From NCBI GenBank assembly GCA_015295945.1, contig DVED01000028.1, positions 1 through 60,775 of the forward strand: 60,775 bases of DNA, read 5' to 3'. The number at the start of each line of letters is the position of its first letter. Within the stretch, counting starts at the first letter, position 1. Origin of the DNA: Oscillatoriales cyanobacterium M59_W2019_021 (GTDB lineage: Bacteria > Cyanobacteriota > Cyanobacteriia > Cyanobacteriales > Geitlerinemataceae). The notes beneath the pieces are model-generated. The model was not told where the DNA came from, made no database searches, and saw only the letters and a program-made list of their open reading frames with translations. The position numbers were made by a program, and so were the translations under genes. This document shows positions 52,366 through 59,866 of this stretch, in pieces.

Positions 52366-54138
52366 TTAATTCCCATTTAAACGATCGGCTAATTCCGAAA
52401 TTCCACTGGATTCACCTAGATGGTATCGCCACTCGCCGACAACATCCAAACTACCTGCTAAAAAGCGATCGCGACAGGCTCGACGTTGAATTTTCCCGCT
52501 GGTGGTTTTCGGCAGACTTCCAGTTTTTAATAAGACGATCACCCAGACTTCCGCCATATGTCGATCGACCAAAGCTTGGCGAATTGCCGAGACGATTTCA
52601 TCCACTGCCAGTTTCCGCAACGCCGTTCGTTCTACTTCGCTGGCGATAACCAAGCGTTCTTCCCCATCAGCATCAATGGAAAACGCCGCACAGCAGTTGA
52701 CGCGCAATGCCGGATGTGCCTTCTCCACCGTGTGTTCTAAGTGTTGGGGATAGTGATTGCGTCCCCACAAAATCATCAACTCCTTCAAGCGTCCGGTGAT
52801 AAACAGTTCCCCTTCCCAGACAAATCCCAAGTCTCCGGTACGTAAAAACGGTCCTTCTCCCGTATCGGCGATCGTGGCTTGGAAGGTGCGCTCCGTTTCC
52901 TCTGGTTGCTGCCAATAACCGCGTGCAATGCCAGAACCCGATACCCAGATTTCCCCCACGCGATCGCTTCCACACCGCCTGAGCGTCTCCGGATCGACAA
53001 TGGCGATTTCCCCATCCAGCCAAGCTTTACCGCAACTGACGATCGATCTTGCTCCCGGAGCGTCCGCCGCCACGAACCTCACCCGATTCTCCTCCAGTGC
53101 CGCACCATCAGCATACCGCACCACTGGCGCCTCAGCCTTCGTGCCGCCGGAGACAAATAACGTCGCCTCTGCCATGCCGTAACAAGGATAAAATGCTTCT
53201 CGCCGGAATCCGTAGGGAGCAAACGCTTCGGCAAATCGCGCCAGGGTTTCGGCACGGACGGGTTCCGCACCGGAAAATGCTACTTCCCACGAACTGAGAT
53301 CGAGACCTTGCCGCTGTTCCGGCGTCGTCCGACAAAGCAAATCGTAGGCGAAGTTGGGTCCGCCGGAGGTGGTGGCGCGATAGCGAGAAATGGCGTGCAG
53401 CCAAGCCATCGGCTGTCGCACTAAAGCCACGGGGGACATGAGCGTCACGGGAAAGCCGATGTAGAGCGGCTGGATGACTCCGCCGACCAATCCCATATCG
53501 TGATACAGTGGCAGCCAGATGACGCCTTGGCTGGCAGTGCTGTGTCCGAAGGCTTGCCGGATGATTTCCGAGTTGTAGAGGATGTTGGCGTGGGAGACCA
53601 TCACGCCTTTGGGGGTTCCCGTGGAGCCGGAAGTGTATTGAAAGTAGGCGAGGGTGTGGCGATCGAGTTGGGGTTCTTGCCAATGGTTGCCTTCTTCTGC
53701 GGATAAGGTATCGGTTGCCAATCCCGGTTGGGTTTCCCCCTCGACTGCTACACGACCCAACCGATCGAGCAATGCCTGGGTGGTCAGCAACACCCGAGCT
53801 TCTGCCGCTGTGGCGCGTTCTTGCAATTGGACGATGGCGCGATCGTGACGGGGTGGGTTATCGGCGACGGCAACAACTCCCGCATACAAACAGCCGAAAA
53901 AGGCGGCGATAAACTCCAATCCGGCAGTATAGGGATAGACCACCAACGCGCGATCGCCGGGAGAAATCCCCATCTTCTGAAGCCGTGCGGCGATCGCTTT
54001 TGCCTGTCGGTCTAATTCCCCGTAAGTGAGGGAACCCGACTCGGTACTCCCGTCAGCCAGGAACGTGTAGGCAAGTTGCTGGGGTTGAGTTTGCGCTCGA
54101 TCGCGCAGCAATTCGACAAGGGTCGCGTAATCGGTCAT
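52366..54138 (-). CDS. fatty acyl-AMP ligase (FAAL)
   Basis: A 590-residue member of the adenylate-forming family. The ATP site is FQYTSGSTGTPKGVMVSH, followed by WLPLYHDMGLVGGVIQPLY, the motif of fatty acyl-AMP ligases. AFYPCYGMAEATLFVSG and FLRTGDLGFVWEGELFITGR follow, and PKTTSGKIQRRACR ends the core with the catalytic Lys. FAALs activate fatty acids to acyl-AMP and pass them to acyl carrier proteins, often on polyketide or lipopeptide lines. No carrier protein, polyketide or peptide synthetase domain is fused or adjacent, so a stand-alone role is inferred. The ATG at 54138 gives the family start MTDYATLVELL. Confidence 0.92.
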   Translation of the reverse strand: MTDYATLVELLRDRAQTQPQQLAYTFLADGSTESGSLTYGELDRQAKAIAARLQKMGISPGDRALVVYPYTAGLEFIAAFFGCLYAGVVAVADNPPRHDRAIVQLQERATAAEARVLLTTQALLDRLGRVAVEGETQPGLATDTLSAEEGNHWQEPQLDRHTLAYFQYTSGSTGTPKGVMVSHANILYNSEIIRQAFGHSTASQGVIWLPLYHDMGLVGGVIQPLYIGFPVTLMSPVALVRQPMAWLHAISRYRATTSGGPNFAYDLLCRTTPEQRQGLDLSSWEVAFSGAEPVRAETLARFAEAFAPYGFRREAFYPCYGMAEATLFVSGGTKAEAPVVRYADGAALEENRVRFVAADAPGARSIVSCGKAWLDGEIAIVDPETLRRCGSDRVGEIWVSGSGIARGYWQQPEETERTFQATIADTGEGPFLRTGDLGFVWEGELFITGRLKELMILWGRNHYPQHLEHTVEKAHPALRVNCCAAFSIDADGEERLVIASEVERTALRKLAVDEIVSAIRQALVDRHMAEVWVIVLLKTGSLPKTTSGKIQRRACRDRFLAGSLDVVGEWRYHLGESSGISELADRLNGN

Positions 54139-54385
54139 GGCTGAAACTGAGCGGAGCTTTCGCACGAGAATTACAGCCTCCAGAATAACGCACTGGCGTG
54201 GAGACTCAACTTTAGCGATCAAGAAAGAAGGCAGCCGATCTCGGTATCGTGACGATCGATTCTGTAGGGGAAAAGCATTTACGGAAAAATCCCAGAGATC
54301 AACCGATTCAATTGATGCCAATGCTTCGCTCAGTCCGACGGAACGATCGTCTAAGATTCGAGGGTTCGATACCGGGATACCGGGA

Positions 54386-55417
54386 CTAGGCTCCCCGTAA
54401 CTGCGCTTTTAAGGATTCGAGTTCGTCATCCGGATCGCTGGTTTCCAAGGAGGCGAAGAGACTATCTAGATCGGCTCCCGAGATATCGGTAACAGCCTGC
54501 GATCGCGCCTCCATTTGCAGCACTTTCTCCTCCATGCGATCGAAAGCTGCCATTGAACTATTGGTGTCCACTCGAGCGATCGTATTTTGCAGTTGCCGTG
54601 CCTTAGCCGCCGCCATCTTCACCTTGAGCCGGGTTCTCATCGTTTTGGCTTCAGCGATTTTGGCTTTGAACAGACTCAGATCTTGCTTGAGGTTTTCAAC
54701 GGAAGCTAGCCCTCGATCGATCGGCACTGGCAGCTTGCTCAGAATTTCAGAGTGCATCTTCTTACGAATCAAAGCTTCCCGTGCCAGAAATTCATTACCT
54801 TTTTGCAGAGCCAGTTTTGCCCGCCGTTCCCATTTCTGGACTTCTGCTTGTACCCGATCGTAATGACGTTGCTGCAACTTTTGGCTGGTGAGGGCGTTAA
54901 TTGCGGCTTGGCGTGCCTGCTGATACTCGGTTTCCATCTGGTCGATCGCCCTATCCAAAAGCTTTTCGAGATCGATGCCTTGCTGAAGCAGCCGATGTAA
55001 GCCAACCACACCCAGTCCCACAACGGCTCCACCTGCTGCCATGGAAAGCATACCCACTCCAAACGCACTGCCACTCATGGTTACACCCACTCCTCCGATC
55101 GCGGCTGACGTGGCTGCACCCGTTGCGGCTCCCACCGCCGCAGCACTGACCGAGGAAGCGTCGCCTTCAACGATCGATCGCAACGCTTCGTAAAGAGCCG
55201 CACCGGTTAGCGCACCCCCAGCAATCAGGGGAATTGTCCCCACGCTGTAGCCTGTTCCAACGGCGGCGATTCCCACCTTTCCAATCGAAGCACCTGTAAT
55301 GGCTCCTGCGGCAACTAGAGCCGTACCTTCGTGGCGGTAATTTTCCTGACCCTCACTGCCATGTGAGTTCAACTCGGCTCGAACGATGCGGTTAACGCGA
55401 TTGACTAACTGACTCAT
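54386..55417 (-). CDS. PspA/IM30-like protein with inserted glycine-zipper region
   Basis: A 343-residue protein. The start LVNRVNRIVRAELNSHG resembles the membrane-binding first helix of PspA/Vipp1. Instead of the helical hairpin directly, about 105 residues follow that are rich in Gly, Ala, Ser and Val: GAITGASIGKVGIAAVGTG, AAAVGAATGAATSAAIGGVG and MLSMAAGGAVVGLGVVGL. The PspA coiled-coil core then runs from LLDRAIDQMETEYQQARQAA through VQKWERRAKLALQKGNEFLA to the end. PspA/Vipp1 proteins remodel membranes and assemble into rods or rings. The insertion could form membrane-embedded hairpins. The gene is alone in its direction. Confidence 0.75.
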   Translation of the reverse strand: MSQLVNRVNRIVRAELNSHGSEGQENYRHEGTALVAAGAITGASIGKVGIAAVGTGYSVGTIPLIAGGALTGAALYEALRSIVEGDASSVSAAAVGAATGAATSAAIGGVGVTMSGSAFGVGMLSMAAGGAVVGLGVVGLHRLLQQGIDLEKLLDRAIDQMETEYQQARQAAINALTSQKLQQRHYDRVQAEVQKWERRAKLALQKGNEFLAREALIRKKMHSEILSKLPVPIDRGLASVENLKQDLSLFKAKIAEAKTMRTRLKVKMAAAKARQLQNTIARVDTNSSMAAFDRMEEKVLQMEARSQAVTDISGADLDSLFASLETSDPDDELESLKAQLRGA

Positions 55418-55619
55418 AGCGCTTTACTCTCGATCGCCTTTTGGCGGGTAGAATCCACTACTCTCAGCTTAATGACACTAACTTTAACAGTTAAAGGGAG
55501 ATTGCGCGAATTTGTCTAATCTTTAAGTGTGGAGGGCGAAAATTTATCTAACCCTTAAAAAGCTTGGGTCAATATCGATCGGTTACTCTAGAACTTAAAT
55601 ACCGATCGCCTGGGCAACT

Positions 55620-56183
55620 ATGGTTCAAACCCCACTCCAATCCATCAGCCTCGAAGAGTTCCTCGCCTTACCGGAAACCCAGCCTGCGAGCGAATACATC
55701 CGGGGCGAAATCGTGCAAAAACCGATGCCAAAAGGAAAACATAGCTTAATTCAAGGTGAATTCATCGTATCGGTTAATGGTACGTTCAAGCGACCTCAAA
55801 TTGCCTTAGCACTGCCAGAACTGCGCTGTACGTTTGGGGGAAGTTCGATCGTTCCCGATGTTGCCGTTTTTACTTGGGATAGAATCCCGAAAGACGAAAC
55901 AGGCGAGATTGCCAATACTTTTAACGCTGCCCCAGATTGGACGATTGAAATCCTTTCGCCCGACCAGTCCTCGACCAAAGTCATCCGCAATATTTTACAT
56001 TGTCTCCAGTATGGCTGTGCGATGGGTTGGCTTATCGACCCAGAAGATCGATCGGTTGTCGCGTATCCCGCAGGTCAGCAAGCCATGTTTTTCGATCGAT
56101 CGGAGCAAGCCATCTGCGTACCCGACTTTGCTCGAGACTGGCAATTAACGGTCGGTGAATTATTCGGATGGCTACAAGTTTAG
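55620..56183 (+). CDS. Uma2 family endonuclease-fold protein (DUF820)
   Basis: A 187-residue PD-(D/E)xK fold protein. The core is SLEEFLALPETQPASEYIRG, then SIVPDVAVFTWDR (Asp of the motif) and WTIEILSPDQSSTKVIRN, the normal Uma2 catalytic strand. The usual distal lysine is not evident, although LIDPEDRSVVAYPAG is present. Uma2 genes are numerous in cyanobacteria and are thought to derive from transposon-linked nucleases; functions are unknown. It is a single gene. Confidence 0.88.
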   Translation: MVQTPLQSISLEEFLALPETQPASEYIRGEIVQKPMPKGKHSLIQGEFIVSVNGTFKRPQIALALPELRCTFGGSSIVPDVAVFTWDRIPKDETGEIANTFNAAPDWTIEILSPDQSSTKVIRNILHCLQYGCAMGWLIDPEDRSVVAYPAGQQAMFFDRSEQAICVPDFARDWQLTVGELFGWLQV

Positions 56184-56192
56184 GTGACTTTG

Positions 56193-56223
56193 GTAGGGTG
56201 TGTTGAGGTACGAAACGCACCAT
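56193..56223 (-). repeat. diverged reversed copy of the GGTGCGTTTCGT repeat
   Basis: The reverse complement begins ATGGTGCGTTTCGTACCTCA, sharing the ATGGTGCGTTTCGT core with the copies at 24509, 25187 and 33099. It begins 9 bp after the Uma2 stop. TTTGGAG heptamer units follow at about 56229-56255. Confidence 0.6.
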
Positions 56224-56342
56224 AATTTTGGAGTTTGGAGTTTGGAGTTTGGAGTAATGGACAATTATCAATTGTTCATTCTCTTCCCCAGCTCCCCCTG
56301 CTCGCATCCACCAGAATTATGGTTATTCAACCGTATTTGATG

Positions 56343-57821
56343 TTACAGCCGATCGAGTTCTTCTTGTAACTCTTGGGGAGAACGCGGCATCCAATTCTCA
56401 CCCCGCAGGCGACGCAACATTTCCAACGCTTCTTCCCGCGATTGTCCGGTGTTTTCTTCGTGGCGTTTCCAGAACTCATCCCACCAATTCGGGGGTTCGA
56501 GCTTCGATCCATCGTACTCCGTCGGGCGATTGCTCGGTCCGTCAACGACAAGACTGCCCACGTAGTCTGCATCTTCGTACACGCGATCGATTTGTTCCCG
56601 AATGTCTTGCATATCCTTTTGGGATACCACGCCGTTACTGGTGGCTTTGTAAAACTGTACCGTGACGCGGATGGGAAAGTCAGGATCGCGTTCGATCGCC
56701 AAATTATCGATTTCGGTAAACGGTCCTTCGATCTCCCCGTGACCGATAACCGCCGCTTCCACGTTGCTATCCGGCATCGCCATAGCTTCGCCGGATAGCA
56801 AACTTACGCCGCCAAAGCCTATGGGTGCTGGCGGCATGAGGGGTTCTTTCTGTTTCAACGGCACTTGAATCAGCATCACCATATTCAAGCCTTCTTCCCC
56901 GGCTGCTTCTACGGTCGGCGTGCGGACATCGCCACTTTCGCCCTGAAAATCGCTCAAACGCTGTCCGGTGAAGCTGGCACGTTCCCCATTTTGATTGAAA
57001 AAGAGCCGCTGTCCCCAGGTCATGCCCGCTTCAAAGCCATCGCGGACGTTATCGATAATGGTGACGCTGGTTCCTTCGCGGGTGGCGAGAATGGTGAGGA
57101 CGGCGGGGTTTTCTTGGTAAGACTGATAGTTAAACAAAACTGGGTTAAATTTAGCGTTGCTACCTTGGGGGATGGGCAGGAAGCAAGCTTGGGCGCTGAC
57201 GAGGACGTGAGTATCGCGATCGGCGAGTAAAGAATTTTTCTCACCTGCCCAAGATTCCGGTTCGTGGAGGTAGCCCCGCAAATCTCCGAGAAACTCGCGC
57301 AAAGATACCCGTTTGAGGTCTTGGTTTTTCTCGTTGCCCACCAGGAGGAAAAAGCGATCGAGGGGAACATCAGCGGATTCGTCGCTAAAGTTAGGATGCC
57401 GAATTACGGGCATCAAACTCAGTTTGTATTCGTCGGAGATGGGGTTGTGCTGTTGCACTTGAATGGTCATGTCGCTGATGTTCGGACCGACGGCGGAGTT
57501 GTAGTAGCGTCCGGTATCTTCCCAAGTAATATCGAGGATGTTGAGTCCGTATTGTTGGGCAAGAGATTGGGCGTCGGCATTGCCCACCATCGAGGCAGTT
57601 TGGCGGACAACTTCTTCGTAGTCGCGGTAGTTATAATAGGAGGCTAAAATGCTGGGATTTTCGTTAGAATTTGACACAGTGGAAGAGGTTTCGGAAGAGG
57701 AGTTGGCAGGTGGGGGGGATTGGGCAATTGCTGGGGAACTGCCAAGTGCCGCTACACTGAAGAGAAGAGTTGTAAGTTGGATGATAGATTGTTTGTGGGA
57801 GATTCTGGGGCGATCGTTCAT
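56343..57821 (-). CDS. secreted protein of unknown family
   Basis: A 492-residue protein. A signal peptide is clear: SIIQLTTLLFSVAALGSSPA with a likely cut after AIAQ, then a Ser/Pro-rich linker. The mature part has NILDITWEDTGRYYNSAVGP, AQACFLPIPQGSNAKFNPVL and NMVMLIQVPLKQKE. The C-terminus holds FKATSNGVVSQ-like strands and PNWWDEFWKRHEENTGQSRE. I do not recognise the family. No catalytic motif or membrane segment beyond the signal is seen, so it is probably periplasmic or outside the cell. The ATG at 57821 follows GAGGAG seven bases upstream, better than one five codons before it. Confidence 0.7.
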   Translation of the reverse strand: MNDRPRISHKQSIIQLTTLLFSVAALGSSPAIAQSPPPANSSSETSSTVSNSNENPSILASYYNYRDYEEVVRQTASMVGNADAQSLAQQYGLNILDITWEDTGRYYNSAVGPNISDMTIQVQQHNPISDEYKLSLMPVIRHPNFSDESADVPLDRFFLLVGNEKNQDLKRVSLREFLGDLRGYLHEPESWAGEKNSLLADRDTHVLVSAQACFLPIPQGSNAKFNPVLFNYQSYQENPAVLTILATREGTSVTIIDNVRDGFEAGMTWGQRLFFNQNGERASFTGQRLSDFQGESGDVRTPTVEAAGEEGLNMVMLIQVPLKQKEPLMPPAPIGFGGVSLLSGEAMAMPDSNVEAAVIGHGEIEGPFTEIDNLAIERDPDFPIRVTVQFYKATSNGVVSQKDMQDIREQIDRVYEDADYVGSLVVDGPSNRPTEYDGSKLEPPNWWDEFWKRHEENTGQSREEALEMLRRLRGENWMPRSPQELQEELDRL

Positions 57822-57868
57822 GGTCTTACTCCTCATTTTAATAGCATTTCGCGGTTGGCAATTCGCCA

Positions 57869-58060
57869 GTGGGCGATCGATCTATAGTTCTGACTTCGGA
57901 AGTCTGGGTAAGAGTTCCGGATTGGCAGCCAGTTGTGCGATCGTCCATTTCAAGCGAAAATATCCGAGTTCGATTCGAGGATAACAGTATTATTCTAAAA
58001 ATTGGGCGCGGTTTCAATTTTGGTAACTGGCAATGCGGACGGGCGATCGAGATCGGTTAA
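57869..58060 (+). CDS. possible small gene or gene remnant (GTG start)
   Basis: A 63-residue frame reads VLTSEVWVRVPDWQPVVRSS, then IRVRFEDNSIILKIGRGFNF and GNWQCGRAIEIG. The alternating hydrophobic and charged pattern and the GRGFNFGNWQCG end look coding rather than random. It lacks a Shine-Dalgarno and I do not recognise the family. It could be the end of a decayed longer gene in the 285-bp spacer, or chance. Confidence 0.3.
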   Translation: MGDRSIVLTSEVWVRVPDWQPVVRSSISSENIRVRFEDNSIILKIGRGFNFGNWQCGRAIEIG

Positions 58061-58105
58061 AGTAGATAGGTTTAAAAGCATTTGACCGTAAGTGCAGAAA
58101 AATAA

Positions 58106-58759
58106 ATGTCTAGTAACTCGCGATCGACTTCACCCAAACGATCGAAAAAATCGATAATCTTCAGCCTATTTTGGGTTGCAATTGTTCTAGGATGCTTGGG
58201 GATAGCGTGCGTTCCGATCGTTGCATCAATCGCTTTTACCGGACTGTTTGTATCGAGACCGATCTCACCCATTCTCGACAAGTCCTATGCTGTCGGTGAG
58301 TATCGAGTTCGAGAACGAATTTCTCCCGTCGGTGGGAATTGGCCCGACCAAAAGTACGAGCGCGTTTACACCCTCGAACATGACGGTCAACTTATAGAAA
58401 TTGGTCGATTTAAGAATGAAGATCGAACCGGAATTCAAGCGGCAGAACCGAAATTAGTGGGGGATTGGCTGGTTATCTTTAGTGCCAGTCGAACTTTTAT
58501 CTGGAAACCTAACACAGAGCCGATTGCTTTCGTTCCGTTTGATGCCGTAAATTGGGGAGAAGTCGAAAAAAGACATCACGGTATTAATAGTAGTTACGAC
58601 TACGAAGCGATCGATCTTACCATTGATGGCGATCGTTGGGCGATCGAGTATCGATGCTTTCAAGGAAAATGTTTGCACCAAGCTAGACCTAATAAAATTA
58701 CATTTATTTCCGAGGATGAGGGACAAACGTTTTATGCGATTAATGAAGAATTAAGTTAA
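58106..58759 (+). CDS. single-pass membrane protein of unknown function
   Basis: A 217-residue protein. A basic N-terminus (RSTSPKRSKKS) leads into one membrane segment, FSLFWVAIVLGCLGIACVPI, and a soluble domain presumably outside the cytoplasm (YAVGEYRVRERISPVGGNWP, KLVGDWLVIFSASRTFIWKP, DLTIDGDRWAIEYRCFQGKC). The strand-rich pattern and Trp motifs resemble beta-propeller-like or sensor domains, but no family is recognised. It lies 84 bp before cofG in the same direction, with no sign of shared function. Confidence 0.6.
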   Translation: MSSNSRSTSPKRSKKSIIFSLFWVAIVLGCLGIACVPIVASIAFTGLFVSRPISPILDKSYAVGEYRVRERISPVGGNWPDQKYERVYTLEHDGQLIEIGRFKNEDRTGIQAAEPKLVGDWLVIFSASRTFIWKPNTEPIAFVPFDAVNWGEVEKRHHGINSSYDYEAIDLTIDGDRWAIEYRCFQGKCLHQARPNKITFISEDEGQTFYAINEELS

Positions 58760-58843
58760 ATGAAAAGATCGATAAACTGAAAGTTAATATCTATCTTTTA
58801 TAGCGCGTCCATTCGCAACAAAATCAACCTTCGATCGACCTTC

Positions 58844-59866
58844 ATGCAAATCACCTATAGTCCGGCATATACCCTAGTTCCCACCTACGAATGTTTCAAC
58901 CGTTGTACGTACTGTAACTTTCGCCAAGATCCCGGTCAAAGTTCGTGGATGACCCTTGAGGAAGCAACCCAAATTTTACGATCGCTATCAGATTCTGGAA
59001 CGATCGAAATTTTAATTTTATCGGGGGAAGTACATCCCCACAGTTCCCGGCGTGCGGCGTGGTTCGATCGGATTTACGAATTATGCGAATTGGCACTATC
59101 TTGGGGATTTCTCCCCCATACCAATGCCGGACCCTTAAGCCGAGAAGAAATGGCAAAACTCAAACAGGTTAACGTATCCATGGGGTTGATGTTAGAACAA
59201 CTCAATCCCTATTTAGAAGTACACCGCCACGCACCGAGTAAGGCTCCCAAATTGCGCCAACAACAGTTAGAATGGGCAGGAGAATTAGGAATTCCGTTTA
59301 CGACGGGGTTATTATTAGGAATTGGCGAAACAGAGGAGGATTGGCAGGAAACTTTAATAGAAATCGATCGCCTTTACCAAAAGTGGGGACATATCCAAGA
59401 AGTTATCCTGCAACCTCACAGTCCCGGAAGCCAGCAAAGTATAACTAGAGAAGCATTTCAACTCGATTGCCTTCCCAAAGTGGTACAATTGGCACGTCAA
59501 ATTTTGTCCCCCGAAATTGCCATTCAAATTCCGCCAAATTTGGTGCAAACGCCCGAAGTTCTCCTCGCCTGTTTGCAGGCAGGTGCGACAGATTTAGGTG
59601 GCATCGGACCGCGAGATGAAGTTAACCCCGACTACCCCCATCCCTACCATCTAGCGTTAGCCGATTTACTCGAACCTGCGGGATGGAAACTGGTACGGCG
59701 ACTGCCTATTTATCCGCAATACGATAGTGGGTTGGAGGAGAATTTACAAGAGAGGGTGAGACAGTGGCGATCGAAAATTGACAATAATATCAAATTTATC
59801 AAACAAACACCAATTCATTCTGACGAACGTCCACATTTTGCAGAATGGCAAGAACTTCAGAATTAG
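58844..59866 (+). CDS. cofG: 7,8-didemethyl-8-hydroxy-5-deazariboflavin synthase subunit CofG
   Basis: A 340-residue radical SAM enzyme with the cluster motif YECFNRCTYCNFR (CxxxCxxC). TLEEATQILRSLSDSGTIEI, FLPHTNAGPLSREEMAKL, MGLMLEQLNPYLEVHRHAPS and FTTGLLLGIGETEEDWQETL match CofG. With CofH it builds the deazaflavin F0, which cyanobacteria use as an antenna cofactor in photolyases. cofH is not in the window, so the two subunits are unlinked here. The last 68 bp overlap the convergent RTX gene. Confidence 0.93.
   Translation: MQITYSPAYTLVPTYECFNRCTYCNFRQDPGQSSWMTLEEATQILRSLSDSGTIEILILSGEVHPHSSRRAAWFDRIYELCELALSWGFLPHTNAGPLSREEMAKLKQVNVSMGLMLEQLNPYLEVHRHAPSKAPKLRQQQLEWAGELGIPFTTGLLLGIGETEEDWQETLIEIDRLYQKWGHIQEVILQPHSPGSQQSITREAFQLDCLPKVVQLARQILSPEIAIQIPPNLVQTPEVLLACLQAGATDLGGIGPRDEVNPDYPHPYHLALADLLEPAGWKLVRRLPIYPQYDSGLEENLQERVRQWRSKIDNNIKFIKQTPIHSDERPHFAEWQELQN

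Noticed and set aside
57869-58060. The small frame downstream of the secreted protein as a confident gene
   Set aside because: It looks protein-like but has no ribosome site and no known family, so it is kept only as a low-confidence feature.
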